Of a stretch of DNA of 64,000 nucleotides, positions 19,475-29,140 are shown piece by piece. This DNA is from Acinetobacter sp. ANC 4862 (GTDB lineage: Bacteria > Pseudomonadota > Gammaproteobacteria > Pseudomonadales > Moraxellaceae). Within the stretch, counting starts at the first letter, position 1. Each line of letters opens with the position of its first letter. Under the pieces are notes generated by a model. It was not told where the DNA came from and did not search any database. It saw only the letters and a list, made by a program, of their open reading frames with translations. The DNA lies in assembly GCF_004336635.1 (NCBI RefSeq), contig NZ_SJXH01000002.1, positions 117,796 through 181,795 of the forward strand, read 5' to 3'. A program made the position numbers and the translations under genes.

Positions 19475-20287
19475 TTAACGAATCTGAGTCAATTGAAGGA
19501 TATTAAACAGTTCAATACAGGCTTGAACATTCAAAGCTTGCTGATTAAGTTCAGTCACAACTTTCATTGGACTTAAGGCATTACAGAAAAACAGGCTTTC
19601 AAATTTTGAAATTTCTTCCATATCAATAAAACGCTGTTCGCAATGAATACCTTGCTGCTGCATACGAGATAAAATTTCTGTCCGCATTACACCATGGACG
19701 CCATTATAACGAAGTTCTGGGGTAATCCATGTATTGTTTAATCGAATGAAACAATTACTGCTTACTCCTTCAACAACAGTGCCTTGCACATCAGTCACCA
19801 GTGCTTCAGCCCATCCACGTCCATCGGCCTCATTTTTTAATAACACCTGTTCCAAACGATTCAGGCTTTTTAAACCGACCAGGCTGGGCATGGTCAGTCC
19901 CAAGACCTGTTGCAGTACACCCGATTTTATTTTTTCAACTTGAAAATCATCAACCACTTTGGGATAAAAAAACACCCATACATCTGCCGGATGATCAGGC
20001 AAGCTGTATCCGCGCTGCCCTTCACCACGACTAATGATGATTTTAAGCGTGCCATTCACTTCCAGAAATTGTTGTTGCAGTAAAACCAAGCTTTTTTGAA
20101 TCAAGCTTAAATCTGCTTTTAACAGCAGCCGTTCACAACTTAAATGCAGTCGCGCCATATGCAAGTTTTCAAGCTCAATTTTACCATGCCGAACCCGCGC
20201 AGTCGTAAAACAGCCATCACCATAATGGAAAGCACGATCCAATAATGAAATTTCGTTTATTTCCTGTGCATTTTTAAAACATGGCAT
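19475..20287 (-). CDS. pabC: aminodeoxychorismate lyase
   Basis: 270 residues, a fold-type IV PLP enzyme. Converts 4-amino-4-deoxychorismate to 4-aminobenzoate and pyruvate for folate synthesis. I start it at ATG 20287 (MPCFKNAQEIN), which follows AGGA by nine bases; a TTG two codons upstream is worse. The N-terminal DRAFHYGDGCFTT is the class hallmark. The PLP lysine is in the GLKSLNRLEQVLLKNEA region, and the later SNCFIR segment fits too. First gene of pabC-mltG-tmk. Confidence 0.9.
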   Translation of the reverse strand: MPCFKNAQEINEISLLDRAFHYGDGCFTTARVRHGKIELENLHMARLHLSCERLLLKADLSLIQKSLVLLQQQFLEVNGTLKIIISRGEGQRGYSLPDHPADVWVFFYPKVVDDFQVEKIKSGVLQQVLGLTMPSLVGLKSLNRLEQVLLKNEADGRGWAEALVTDVQGTVVEGVSSNCFIRLNNTWITPELRYNGVHGVMRTEILSRMQQQGIHCEQRFIDMEEISKFESLFFCNALSPMKVVTELNQQALNVQACIELFNILQLTQIR

Positions 20288-20344
20288 ATGCAAACATCCT
20301 GTGAATGATGACTTAGTTTAAAAATAGCGACGCTGAATTGATAG

Positions 20345-20430
20345 CAGTTTTATTCATATCAAATTCGTTTCTTATTATTTTTTCACCCTAATAGATAACG
20401 CTATTCTCCGCCTTGTACAAAACATAAATA
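20345..20430 (+). promoter_or_regulatory. upstream control region of the first sulfate-binding protein gene
   Basis: This non-coding block is closely matched by 21535-21615 upstream of the second paralogue. Shared pieces are TTTTATTCATAT.AAATTC, TTATTATTTTTT, a GCTATTCT/GTTATTCT box and TGTACAAAACA/TTACAAAACA. Conservation in front of both paralogues suggests promoter and activator sites. CysB is the obvious candidate activator because a cysB-like gene ends the locus (inference). Confidence 0.5.
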
Positions 20431-20454
20431 ATTTAAATGTAAAGGATAGCAAAA

Positions 20455-21459
20455 ATGCGCTCATTAAAAATCGGGGTTTTAGCAGCACTTATTTCGGCAA
20501 CGTCTTTTAGTGCGCTTGCAAAAGACTTTTTAAATGTTTCTTACGATCCAACCCGTGAATTGTATGAAAACTATAATAAAGAGTTTGGTGCGTATTGGAA
20601 GAAGTCTACAGGTCAAGAGCTCAACTTCAAACAATCTCACGGCGGTTCCGGCAAACAGGCACGTTCAGTCATTGATGGCCTGGATGCAGACGTCGTGACT
20701 TTAGCACTGGCTGCAGACATTGATGCCATTGCAGAAAACTCAAATCTGCTGCCAAAAGACTGGCAGAAAAAGTTTCCAAATAACTCTACACCATATACAT
20801 CAACCATCGTATTTTTAGTACATAAAGGTAACCCGAAAGGCATTAAAGACTGGGGTGATTTGATTAAGCCAGATGTCGGCATCATTACCCCAAATCCTAA
20901 AACGTCTGGCGGTGCACGCTGGAACTATTTAGCAGCTTGGGCTTGGGCGAAACACCAAGCAGGCGGCAATGATGCAAAAGCGCAAGAATTTGTACGTAAA
21001 ATCTACAAAAATACCAAAGTACTCGACTCTGGCGCACGTGGTGCAACCACCACATTTGCTGAGCGCGGCATTGGTGATGTATTACTGGCTTGGGAAAATG
21101 AAGCGCACTTAGCGATTCGTGAACAGCCGGGCAAGTTTGAAATCATCACACCATCATTGTCTATTTTGGCAGAACCGCCAGTAGCAATTGTTGAAAAGAA
21201 TGCACAGAAAGATGGCAACCTCACTGTGGCTAAAGCTTACTTAAACTACCTCTATTCACCTGCAGGTCAAACCGTTGCAGCTAAAAACTTCTATCGTCCA
21301 CGCAATGCCGCTGTCTTGGCAAAATACAAACCCGTATTCAAACCTTTGAAACTGGTAACGATTGACAAGGAATTCGGTGGCTGGACTAAAGTGCAAAAAG
21401 CTCACTTTGAAAATGGCGGCATTTTTGACCAGATCGTGAAAGCAAATAGCACCAAATAA
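20455..21459 (+). CDS. sulfate ABC transporter substrate-binding protein (copy 1)
   Basis: 334 residues. A signal peptide ([22 protein letters not shown]) is followed by the mature start [15 protein letters not shown], the typical opening of Sbp/CysP proteins. The sulfate-contact segment [30 protein letters not shown] (split as [19 protein letters not shown]) is conserved. It delivers sulfate or thiosulfate to CysT-CysW-CysA. A tandem paralogue starts 177 bases downstream and is nearly identical in the central region. AAAGGATAG precedes the ATG. Whether it corresponds to Sbp or CysP by substrate cannot be told. Confidence 0.92.
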   Translation: MRSLKIGVLAALISATSFSALAKDFLNVSYDPTRELYENYNKEFGAYWKKSTGQELNFKQSHGGSGKQARSVIDGLDADVVTLALAADIDAIAENSNLLPKDWQKKFPNNSTPYTSTIVFLVHKGNPKGIKDWGDLIKPDVGIITPNPKTSGGARWNYLAAWAWAKHQAGGNDAKAQEFVRKIYKNTKVLDSGARGATTTFAERGIGDVLLAWENEAHLAIREQPGKFEIITPSLSILAEPPVAIVEKNAQKDGNLTVAKAYLNYLYSPAGQTVAAKNFYRPRNAAVLAKYKPVFKPLKLVTIDKEFGGWTKVQKAHFENGGIFDQIVKANSTK

Positions 21460-21477
21460 TCCTGGAAGATCAAGAGC

Positions 21478-21507
21478 AGCATTGGCTTTATTGATAAGGC
21501 CAATGCT
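21478..21507 (+). terminator. intercistronic stem-loop between the two sulfate-binding genes
   Basis: AGCATTGGC and GCCAATGCT form a perfect 9-bp stem with an 11-12 base loop just after the first gene's stop. The run after it is TTGG rather than a full U tract, so it may be a weak terminator or an mRNA-stabilizing hairpin. Confidence 0.5.
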
Positions 21508-21534
21508 TTGGATCCAGAATAAGTTTAATTTATC

Positions 21535-21615
21535 TCTTTTATTCATATAAAATTCATTTTTTATTATTTTTTATGCATAAAGAATGGCGTTATTCTGCAT
21601 TCATGTTACAAAACA
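21535..21615 (+). promoter_or_regulatory. upstream control region of the second sulfate-binding protein gene
   Basis: Homologous to 20345-20430 (see that entry). It implies that the duplication included the promoter, so the second copy can be expressed separately. Confidence 0.5.
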
Positions 21616-21636
21616 GTTAAGAATATTGAGGTTGGC

Positions 21637-22650
21637 ATGAGCATTTCAGCAAAATTAAAGTTAGGGGTTTTAGCAGCAGTGATCTCTGCAACATCTTTTA
21701 GTGCGCTGGCAAAAGACTTTTTAAATGTCTCTTATGACCCAACTCGTGAACTTTATGAAGATGTCAATAAACAGTTTGGCAAATACTGGGAAAGCCGCAC
21801 CGGTCAAAAGATCAACTTCAAGCAATCTCACGGTGGTTCGGGTAAACAAGCGCGTGCGGTGATTGATGGTTTAGATGCTGATGTTGTAACACTTGCTCTT
21901 GCTGCTGATATTGATGTCATTGAACAAAAAACAAAACTGCTTCCTGCTGACTGGCAAAAGAAACTTCCTCAAAACTCAACACCTTATACATCTACAATCG
22001 TATTCTTGGTACGTAAAGGCAACCCGAAAGCTCTAAAAGACTGGGGCGACTTGGTTAAACCAGGGGTAGGCATTATCACTCCCAACCCTAAAACATCTGG
22101 TGGTGCACGCTGGAACTATTTAGCAGCTTGGGCTTGGGCAAAACACCAAGCCGGTGGTAACAACAAAACAGCGCAAGAATTCGTTCGTAAAATCTATAAA
22201 AATACCAAAGTACTCGACTCTGGTGCACGTGGTGCAACCACAACATTTGCTGAGCGCGGCATTGGTGACGTATTACTGGCTTGGGAAAATGAAGCGCACT
22301 TAGCGCTTCGTGAACAGCCCGGTAAATTCGAGATCGTAACGCCTAGCCTGTCTATTCTGGCTGAGCCACCTGTTGCGATCTTAGAAAAAAATGCTGAGAA
22401 AAAAGGCAACAAATACTTGGCGCAAGGTTACTTGAACTTCTTGTATTCACCATTGGGGCAAGAGATTTCAGCACGTAACTTCTACCGTCCACGTAACGCA
22501 AAAGTGTTAGCAAAATACAGTAATGTATTCAAGCCACTTAAACTTGTCACCATTGAGCAGGAATTTTCTGGTTGGGACAAAGTTCAAAAAGTGCACTTTG
22601 AAAATGGCGGCATCTTTGACCAAATCGTAAAAGTAAATAGCGCGAAATAA
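21637..22650 (+). CDS. sulfate ABC transporter substrate-binding protein (copy 2)
   Basis: 337 residues, a close paralogue of the preceding gene. It has a signal peptide ending SALA and a mature start [19 protein letters not shown]. The core from [20 protein letters not shown] to [11 protein letters not shown] is almost unchanged, with differences mainly in the N-terminal third and around residues 265-285. Both copies keep the ligand-binding residues I can recognise, so both are probably functional. Different affinity or different ligands (sulfate versus thiosulfate) would explain keeping two. Confidence 0.92.
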   Translation: MSISAKLKLGVLAAVISATSFSALAKDFLNVSYDPTRELYEDVNKQFGKYWESRTGQKINFKQSHGGSGKQARAVIDGLDADVVTLALAADIDVIEQKTKLLPADWQKKLPQNSTPYTSTIVFLVRKGNPKALKDWGDLVKPGVGIITPNPKTSGGARWNYLAAWAWAKHQAGGNNKTAQEFVRKIYKNTKVLDSGARGATTTFAERGIGDVLLAWENEAHLALREQPGKFEIVTPSLSILAEPPVAILEKNAEKKGNKYLAQGYLNFLYSPLGQEISARNFYRPRNAKVLAKYSNVFKPLKLVTIEQEFSGWDKVQKVHFENGGIFDQIVKVNSAK

Positions 22651-22679
22651 TCGTGCTGGACAGATAAAGGAGCATCGAC

Positions 22680-23285
22680 ATGATTCATACCGTAATTGTT
22701 CCAGGCGTGGGGGGCAGTGAACCTGCGCATTGGCAATCTTGGTTACAACGACAACTCATGTCATGCTCTCGTGTACAGCAACAGGATTGGAATAATCCGG
22801 TACTTGAAAATTGGATCAGCGAATTTGTAAATACCGTTCGCCCGATTCAAGGTCATATTCAAATCGTGGCGCATAGCTTTGGTTGCCTCACCACTGTTGC
22901 AGCACTCGCTCAGCATCCTGAACTCAATCAAAAAATTAAAAATTTGATTTTGGTTGCACCGGCGAATCCTGCACGTTTTGGTGAAGCCGGTTTTTCACGT
23001 GATAGCCAGCAAGATTATCAACGTTATTTTCATCAGTTAAAAATTGCGGTTCCGACCACTTTACTGATTAGTGAAAATGACCCTTGGTTAAATTTTGAAG
23101 ATGCCCAATGCTTGGCGCAAGCATGGAAACTCAATCCAATTAATCTGGGTCAAGTCGGACATATTAATGTTGCTTCCGGTTTTGGTCCATTTCCTGAAAT
23201 TTATGATTATCTGATTTCAGAAAATGTACTGCAACATATCAATTTTTCTGATGAGAGCAAGTGTTATTTTAAATTTGCAATTTAA
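22680..23285 (+). CDS. RBBP9/YdeN-type alpha/beta hydrolase
   Basis: 201 residues. The nucleophile motif AHSFGC (Ser near 67), an acid in LLISENDPW and a His in GQVGHINVASGFG complete the triad. The opening HTVIVPGVGGSEPAHWQSW and the GHIN..SG.G end are typical of the small RBBP9/YdeN serine hydrolases. It sits inside the sulfate-uptake locus, 29 bases after the second binding protein and before cysT. A role with sulfur esters or sulfonates is conceivable but not shown by the sequence. Confidence 0.8.
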   Translation: MIHTVIVPGVGGSEPAHWQSWLQRQLMSCSRVQQQDWNNPVLENWISEFVNTVRPIQGHIQIVAHSFGCLTTVAALAQHPELNQKIKNLILVAPANPARFGEAGFSRDSQQDYQRYFHQLKIAVPTTLLISENDPWLNFEDAQCLAQAWKLNPINLGQVGHINVASGFGPFPEIYDYLISENVLQHINFSDESKCYFKFAI

Positions 23286-23369
23286 AGTCTGCAAATTATG
23301 CTTGTGCCGAATTAAATTTTTATTTTTGCTGACTTTATTGGTCAGCATTTTCTCTTTTGAGGAGTAATC

Positions 23370-24203
23370 ATGTCGCAGCGATCCCGAGTGCTGCCAGGAT
23401 TTGGTCTTTCTCTAGGCTTTACCCTAGCGTATTTGTCATTAATTGTTCTTATTCCTTTATCTGCAGTGTTTATTAAATCACTGGGCATTGGCTGGGACGG
23501 TTTATGGGAGATTTTAAGTTCAGAACGTATCCTAAAATCTTTGCAGTTAAGTTTTAGTGCCGCACTCATTGCAGCCTTAGTCAATGTGGTATTTGGCTTG
23601 TTACTGGCTTGGTGCTTGGTTCGTTATAGCTTTCCTGGCAAACGAATTATTGATGCTTTAGTGGATTTACCCTTTGCCTTGCCAACAGCGGTCGCAGGCA
23701 TTGCACTGACTTCTTTATATGCACCTACAGGTTGGATTGGACAGTACCTAGAACCAATTGGCATTAAAGTGGCCTACACCCCGATCGGGATCACGCTTGC
23801 GTTGATTTTTATTGGCTTACCTTTTGTGGTTCGTACGGTACAACCTGTTTTAAGTGACCTGGAAACCGAACTGGAAGAAGCGGCATCAGCACTCGGTGCC
23901 AACCGTTTTCAGATTATCACCAAAATCATTTTGCCGATTCTGTTCCCCGCGCTACTGACTGGTTTTGCATTGGCATTTGCACGCGGTGTAGGTGAATATG
24001 GTTCAGTCATCTTTATTGCAGGTAACCAGCCCTATGAAACTGAAATTGCGCCACTGATGATTATTTCTCGTTTAGAAGAATATGATTACGCAGGTGCAAC
24101 CACGATTGCGGTGGTGATGCTGTTAATTTCTTTTGCGATCTTATTCCTGATTAACTTGCTACAAGCGTGGGCAAGCCGCCGTACAGGGAGAACTGCACCA
24201 TGA
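23370..24203 (+). CDS. cysT: sulfate/thiosulfate ABC transporter permease CysT
   Basis: 277 residues with about six membrane segments. The cytoplasmic EAA loop, which contacts the CysA ATPase, reads [35 protein letters not shown] is characteristic of the CysT branch. The gene overlaps cysW by the ATGA arrangement (24200-24203). A GAGGAG site precedes the ATG. Confidence 0.95.
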   Translation: MSQRSRVLPGFGLSLGFTLAYLSLIVLIPLSAVFIKSLGIGWDGLWEILSSERILKSLQLSFSAALIAALVNVVFGLLLAWCLVRYSFPGKRIIDALVDLPFALPTAVAGIALTSLYAPTGWIGQYLEPIGIKVAYTPIGITLALIFIGLPFVVRTVQPVLSDLETELEEAASALGANRFQIITKIILPILFPALLTGFALAFARGVGEYGSVIFIAGNQPYETEIAPLMIISRLEEYDYAGATTIAVVMLLISFAILFLINLLQAWASRRTGRTAP

Positions 24204-25093
24204 GCTTAATCACCAATAGCAATGCTTTAGCGGAAAAACTGCAATCTCGTGATGCAACCCGTGAACCGACCTGGGTACGTAATCTTCTGATTACGATTGC
24301 GCTGATCTTTTTCTTAAGCTGCCTGATTCTGCCTTTAATTCTGGTCTTTGTTGAAGCCTTTAAACAAGGGGTTGCGGTTTATTTCCAAGCTTTGATCAAT
24401 CCAGATACTTTATCTGCAGTAAAACTGACTTTATTGACCGCCGCCATTGCCGTGCCATTAAACGTGGTGTTTGGTGTTGCTGCGGCCTGGTCTGTTGCGA
24501 AATTCAACTTCCGTGGTAAATCCATTTTAACCACCATTATTGACATCCCCTTCTCTGTATCGCCTGTTATCGCAGGTATGATGCTGGTACTGATTTTTGG
24601 TACTCAAGGCTGGATGGGCAACTGGCTAATGGATCACGACATCAAAGTGTTGTATGCCGTGCCTGCAATTGTGCTTGCAACCATCTTTATTACCGTTCCT
24701 TTTGTGGCTCGTGAATTGATTCCGTTAATGGAAGCGCAAGGCACTGAAGAAGAAGAAGCCGCGATTGTACTCGGTGCTTCAGGCTGGAAAACCTTCTGTA
24801 AAGTGACCTTACCAAATATTAAATGGGGTCTGATTTACGGTGTGATTTTGTGTAATGCCCGTGCGATGGGTGAATTCGGTGCAGTATCGGTGGTGTCGGG
24901 TCACATTCGTGGTGAAACCAATACTTTACCGTTACACGTCGAAATTCTTTACAACGAATATACCTTTAGTGCTGCGTTTGCGGTGTCCTCGCTGTTGGCT
25001 TTACTTGCCATTGTGACCCTGATTTTAAAAACATGGGTTGAAATACGCCAAGAAAAGCAAAACAAACGTAATGAAGATTCACAAGTTTCTTAA
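24200..25093 (+). CDS. cysW: sulfate/thiosulfate ABC transporter permease CysW
   Basis: 297 residues from the ATG at 24200, which overlaps the cysT stop (ATGA) and follows AGGGAGA. An in-frame start 33 bases upstream lies within cysT and is unlikely. About six membrane segments; the EAA loop is [22 protein letters not shown], and the block [19 protein letters not shown] is the CysW signature. Forms the membrane channel with CysT. Confidence 0.95.
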   Translation: MSLITNSNALAEKLQSRDATREPTWVRNLLITIALIFFLSCLILPLILVFVEAFKQGVAVYFQALINPDTLSAVKLTLLTAAIAVPLNVVFGVAAAWSVAKFNFRGKSILTTIIDIPFSVSPVIAGMMLVLIFGTQGWMGNWLMDHDIKVLYAVPAIVLATIFITVPFVARELIPLMEAQGTEEEEAAIVLGASGWKTFCKVTLPNIKWGLIYGVILCNARAMGEFGAVSVVSGHIRGETNTLPLHVEILYNEYTFSAAFAVSSLLALLAIVTLILKTWVEIRQEKQNKRNEDSQVS

Positions 25094-25104
25094 GGAATGA
25101 CATC

Positions 25105-26166
25105 ATGAGTATTCAAGTTAAAAATATTGAAAAACACTTTGGTGCATTCCATGCACTTAAAAACATCTCACTGGATTTTCCAGATGGTCAGCTGGTGGCA
25201 TTACTCGGTCCATCAGGCTGCGGTAAAACCACCCTGCTGCGTATCATCGCTGGCTTAGAATCGGCTGATGGTGGTCAAGTGATTCTGGAAGGTGAAGATG
25301 CAACTGATGTGCATGTTCGTGAACGTCAAGTCGGTTTTGTATTCCAGCACTATGCCCTGTTCCGTCATATGACTGTATTTGACAATATTGCTTTCGGTTT
25401 ACGTGTTCGTCCGCGCTCAACACGTCCTTCTGAAGCGGAAATCAAAAAACGTGTCACCCGTTTACTGGATTTAGTTCAATTGGGTTTCTTGGCCGATCGT
25501 TTCCCTGCACAGTTATCGGGTGGTCAACGTCAACGTATTGCATTGGCGCGTGCACTCGCTGTTGAGCCTCGCGTGCTGTTGCTGGATGAACCGTTTGGTG
25601 CACTCGATGCCAAAGTACGTAAAGAACTGCGCCGCTGGTTACGCACCTTGCACGATGAATTGCACATTACATCAATCTTTGTAACCCACGATCAGGAAGA
25701 AGCCTTAGAAGTGGCAGATCAAATTATCGTGATGAACAAAGGTAATGTAGAGCAGATTGGTTCACCACGTGAAGTTTATGAAAAACCGGCAACACCGTTT
25801 GTTTTCGACTTCCTGGGTCAGGCCAATCGTTTCGAAGGTCAAAATCAGCAAGGCATCATTCATCTTGGTGAAGACCGCATTCAATTGCCACAAGTGAAAG
25901 ATGCCCCACAAGGTGAAATTGTTGCCTTTGCGCGTCCAAACGAACTAAGCATTCATGCCACTCCGCAAGAAAATGCCATTCAAGCCACTTTCTTACGTGA
26001 AATCTGGATTGCAGGTAAAGTGCTTGCAGAACTTCAGGATCGTCAAGGCAATTTGATTGAAATTTCGCTTAGCTCTGAAGAAGCGAAATTACATCAATTT
26101 AAACCGAATCAAACTGTGTGGTTAAGCCCAACTGCATTGCATTTATTTGCCAATGACGTCGCTTAA
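25105..26166 (+). CDS. cysA: sulfate/thiosulfate ABC transporter ATP-binding protein CysA
   Basis: 353 residues. Walker [10 protein letters not shown] (about 35-43), Q-loop VFQHYALF, signature LSGGQRQR, Walker [12 protein letters not shown] and the H-loop FVTHDQEEA are all intact. A C-terminal regulatory (TOBE-like) domain with VAFARPNEL follows. It energizes sulfate uptake through CysT/CysW. Located 11 bases after cysW. Confidence 0.96.
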   Translation: MSIQVKNIEKHFGAFHALKNISLDFPDGQLVALLGPSGCGKTTLLRIIAGLESADGGQVILEGEDATDVHVRERQVGFVFQHYALFRHMTVFDNIAFGLRVRPRSTRPSEAEIKKRVTRLLDLVQLGFLADRFPAQLSGGQRQRIALARALAVEPRVLLLDEPFGALDAKVRKELRRWLRTLHDELHITSIFVTHDQEEALEVADQIIVMNKGNVEQIGSPREVYEKPATPFVFDFLGQANRFEGQNQQGIIHLGEDRIQLPQVKDAPQGEIVAFARPNELSIHATPQENAIQATFLREIWIAGKVLAELQDRQGNLIEISLSSEEAKLHQFKPNQTVWLSPTALHLFANDVA

Positions 26167-26175
26167 GAACAAATA

Positions 26176-26204
26176 GATGGGGCAAAAACAGCCCCATCCC
26201 CTTT
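26176..26204 (+). terminator. terminator after cysA
   Basis: GATGGGGC and GCCCCATC form a perfect 8-bp stem with a 7-base loop, then CCCTTTT. It lies between cysA and the regulator gene and may separate or attenuate their transcription. Confidence 0.7.
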
Positions 26205-26220
26205 TAAGGTACAAAGAATT

Positions 26221-27144
26221 ATGAATTTCCAACAATTAAGAATTATTCGAGAAACCGTTAGACAAAACTTTAATTTAACTGAAGCTTCAGCAGCACTTTA
26301 CACATCCCAATCGGGTGTGAGTAAACACATTAAAGATTTAGAAGATGAACTGGGTGTACAACTGTTTATCCGCAAAGGTAAACGTTTATTGGGTTTAACT
26401 GAACCGGGCCAGTCTTTACTGGGGATCGTAGAACGTATGCTGGTCGATGCAGACAATATTAAACGTCTTGCAGATGACTTTAACCGCGTCGATGAAGGCA
26501 CGCTCACCATTGCAACCACACATACGCAAGCGCGTTATGTGTTACCGCCAATCGTGAACCAATTTAAAAAAGAATTTCCAAAAGTACATTTGATTCTGCA
26601 ACAGGCCAGTCCGGTTGAAATTACGGAAATGTTGCTTCAAGGCGAAGCCGATATCGGTATTGCAACCGAATCTTTAACCACTGAAGATAATCTTGCAAGT
26701 GTGCCTTTTTATACTTGGCAACACAGCATTATCACGCCACAAAACCATCCACTGGCGAACAAAACAGATATTAGTTTAGAAGACTTGGCGCAATATCCGC
26801 TTATTACTTATCATGGCGGTTTCACAGGTCGTTCAAAAATTGATAAAGCCTTTGAAGAGGCAGGAATTGATGTGGATATTGTGATGTCAGCGCTTGATGC
26901 CGATGTCATCAAAACCTATGTTGAACTGAATATGGGCGTCGGTATTGTCAATAATGTGGCTTATGACGCAGAACGTGACTACCGTTTAAAGCAGATTCCA
27001 ACCGATATTTTTGGCGTAAACACCACTTGGATTGCAGTACGTAAAGGTCATTTGCTCCGTGGCTATGGTTATGAGTTTATTTCACTCTGCTCACCAGAAG
27101 CAGACATTAAAGCACTGAAACGAGTGGCTTACCCAGAAGATTAA
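26221..27144 (+). CDS. LysR-type regulator, CysB/Cbl type
   Basis: 307 residues. An N-terminal winged helix-turn-helix (residues 1-60: LTEASAALYTSQSGVSKHIKDLE) is followed by the periplasmic-binding-like effector domain. The N-terminus MNFQQLRIIRETVRQNFNLTEASAALYTSQ is that of CysB and Cbl, which control sulfur assimilation and respond to O-acetylserine, thiosulfate or adenylylsulfate. Its place behind the sulfate transporter supports this. I cannot separate CysB from Cbl by sequence alone; if it is the only copy in the genome it would be cysB. Confidence 0.88.
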   Translation: MNFQQLRIIRETVRQNFNLTEASAALYTSQSGVSKHIKDLEDELGVQLFIRKGKRLLGLTEPGQSLLGIVERMLVDADNIKRLADDFNRVDEGTLTIATTHTQARYVLPPIVNQFKKEFPKVHLILQQASPVEITEMLLQGEADIGIATESLTTEDNLASVPFYTWQHSIITPQNHPLANKTDISLEDLAQYPLITYHGGFTGRSKIDKAFEEAGIDVDIVMSALDADVIKTYVELNMGVGIVNNVAYDAERDYRLKQIPTDIFGVNTTWIAVRKGHLLRGYGYEFISLCSPEADIKALKRVAYPED

Positions 27145-27167
27145 AAAATCACATAATTATTTAGATT

Positions 27168-27193
27168 GGGGATATCACAATATCCCTTTTTTA
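27168..27193 (+). terminator. terminator after the CysB-type regulator
   Basis: GGGATAT pairs with ATATCCC around a 4-base loop and is followed by six Ts. The remaining 220 bases before the next gene show no coding signal. Confidence 0.8.
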
Positions 27194-27412
27194 ATTTTAA
27201 CTCACCGTTTCTATCGTTTTACTGATCAGCAATATAAAAAATTTATCCATTCAAAAATTAAAGTATAAATAATCTTAAAATTAGGCTTGCTCATTCTAAA
27301 TAAAACGACATAAAGTACACCCACTGAATAAAAAAATTCAATTACATGGTGTGTCATCAGGTTCTACACACAAAATATATAAGCGAAGTCATTATTTAAT
27401 TTGGGGTTATTT

Positions 27413-28609
27413 ATGAAAGCTACGGCATTTAGCATAACTCTGTGCATTTTTTTGCCTACACAAGTATTTTCCGCAGCCCTTGAAACTTCAAACCAAAGCA
27501 TTGCGACATTTTTACAACCAAACCATTACGCTGAATTTTCAACCGCATTTGTTGATGCCAATATTTCTGGGAATACTTACCGCCCTGAAGCCAATAATCC
27601 ATCAATATATACAGAAACCTCTACCCAAAATTTTGTGAATCACTTTTATCTATCTAGCGCGGCCTTAAAATTACAACTCGATTCCAATTGGTCCGCAGGT
27701 CTGATTTATGACCAACCTTTTGGTGCAGATGTCAGTTACGCTTTAGATCCTGTTGCCACGAGTCTGGATGATTTAGTCAATGCTGTCGGCTTTAAAGTGG
27801 ATAGCAACAATCTCACGGCTCTTGTCGGCTATCAGCCAAATCAATCTTGGAACATATATACCGGCTTAAGTTATCAAAGCTTAAAAATGCATTTGAAAAT
27901 TTCCGGTCAATCGATGGGCATACTGGCTGATTATATGGGGGAGATAAAAAAAGATTCCGCGAGTGGTTGGCTTACTGGCGTTAGTTATCAACGACCAGAA
28001 TATGCCCTTAAAACCTCACTGACTTATCGTTCTAAAATTCGACATAAACAACACTTTCAGGAACAAGTCAGCACAGTTCCAGTTATCCCTTTACTCAATT
28101 TAGCTTCCGACCAAAACACGACTATAGAAACACCTCAATCGGTCAACCTTGAGTTTCAATCTGGCATAACAGCCAATAATTTAATTTATGGATCAGTGCG
28201 TTGGGTCAATTGGCAGAATTTTAAAATTGTTTCTCCCTTGATGAGTTCAGGTAACGCTACACTTGTTCCTTTAGTGAATTATCAAACAGATCAATGGAGC
28301 ACAACTTTAGGTCTGGCGCATATACTGAATGACAAATGGACATTGATTACCGATATAGGACGAGACAGCGGTACCGGCAATCCTGCTTCTACCTTAAGTC
28401 CTTCAGATGGTTTTTATAGTTTTGGTGTAGGTGGTTTTTATAATATTCACTCTCATTTATTTATTGCTGCCGGCATGAAATACTTAAAGCTGAATAAAGC
28501 AAAAATTCAGCAAGTTCAAAATGGTTCAGGCAGTTTATTTGGGCCTTTATCTTCGGTAAACAATAACAATGCTGTCGCTTATGGGGTCAAAGCAGGTTAT
28601 CGCTTTTAA
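27413..28609 (+). CDS. OmpP1/FadL family outer-membrane transporter
   Basis: 398 residues from the ATG at 27413; a TTG four codons earlier would lengthen the N-terminus without a better ribosome site. The signal peptide ends near FSA-ALETSNQS. The mature part is a beta-barrel with alternating pattern and ends in YGVKAGYRF, with the terminal aromatic residue used for barrel assembly. The N-terminal hatch segment has the FadL-like FVDANIS...Y. These proteins pass long-chain fatty acids or other hydrophobic molecules across the outer membrane. Confidence 0.85.
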   Translation: MKATAFSITLCIFLPTQVFSAALETSNQSIATFLQPNHYAEFSTAFVDANISGNTYRPEANNPSIYTETSTQNFVNHFYLSSAALKLQLDSNWSAGLIYDQPFGADVSYALDPVATSLDDLVNAVGFKVDSNNLTALVGYQPNQSWNIYTGLSYQSLKMHLKISGQSMGILADYMGEIKKDSASGWLTGVSYQRPEYALKTSLTYRSKIRHKQHFQEQVSTVPVIPLLNLASDQNTTIETPQSVNLEFQSGITANNLIYGSVRWVNWQNFKIVSPLMSSGNATLVPLVNYQTDQWSTTLGLAHILNDKWTLITDIGRDSGTGNPASTLSPSDGFYSFGVGGFYNIHSHLFIAAGMKYLKLNKAKIQQVQNGSGSLFGPLSSVNNNNAVAYGVKAGYRF

Positions 28610-28635
28610 TTAAAAGTGTTTTATCTTCAAAAAAC

Positions 28636-28664
28636 AAAAAACGAGCCGAAGCTCGTTTTTTATG
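28636..28664 (+). terminator. bidirectional terminator between the FadL and CarO genes
   Basis: AAAAACGAGC and GCTCGTTTTT around CGAA form a perfect hairpin with A-run and T-run on either side. It serves the convergent fadL-like and carO genes. Confidence 0.85.
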
Positions 28665-29135
28665 CGGGAGTATTTAACTTACCAGTGGTAGCTCACACCA
28701 AGCTTAGCGACTGGCAACCACTCGTATTTATTGTCGTTACGGATTTTATTCTCTTCATCCCTAATTGCTTGGTCAATATCAGGAGAGTCTGTTACAGCTT
28801 GTAGATTATATTGTTGTAGATTTACAGAGGGGTTTCCAGTGTAGTAAGCCCCCACTTCACCAAACACACCCCAGTTTTTGTTAATTTTTGGTGCAAAACC
28901 TAAACCAACATATGGAGCGATGTCATTTTCATAGGTCATTTGACCGCGTACACCGCCAGATTGGCCAGCATTTACGAGCTGGTAATCATTACCACTAATA
29001 CTCAATGTATTACCGCCACCTATACGTTTTTCTAGGTCATAATCATTATCCAAATAACCTACTCCAAGAGCCATATATAAAGCTTGTGCCCAACGGTTTT
29101 CACTTGCACCCCACGGACGAAGTTCAGCGTTTAAA

Positions 29136-29140
29136 TAAAC
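29136..29140. repeat. target-site duplication, left copy (TAAAC)
   Basis: TAAAC at 29136-29140 is repeated at 30242-30246, directly against both ends of the insertion sequence. The frame of carO is restored when one copy is removed. Confidence 0.92.
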
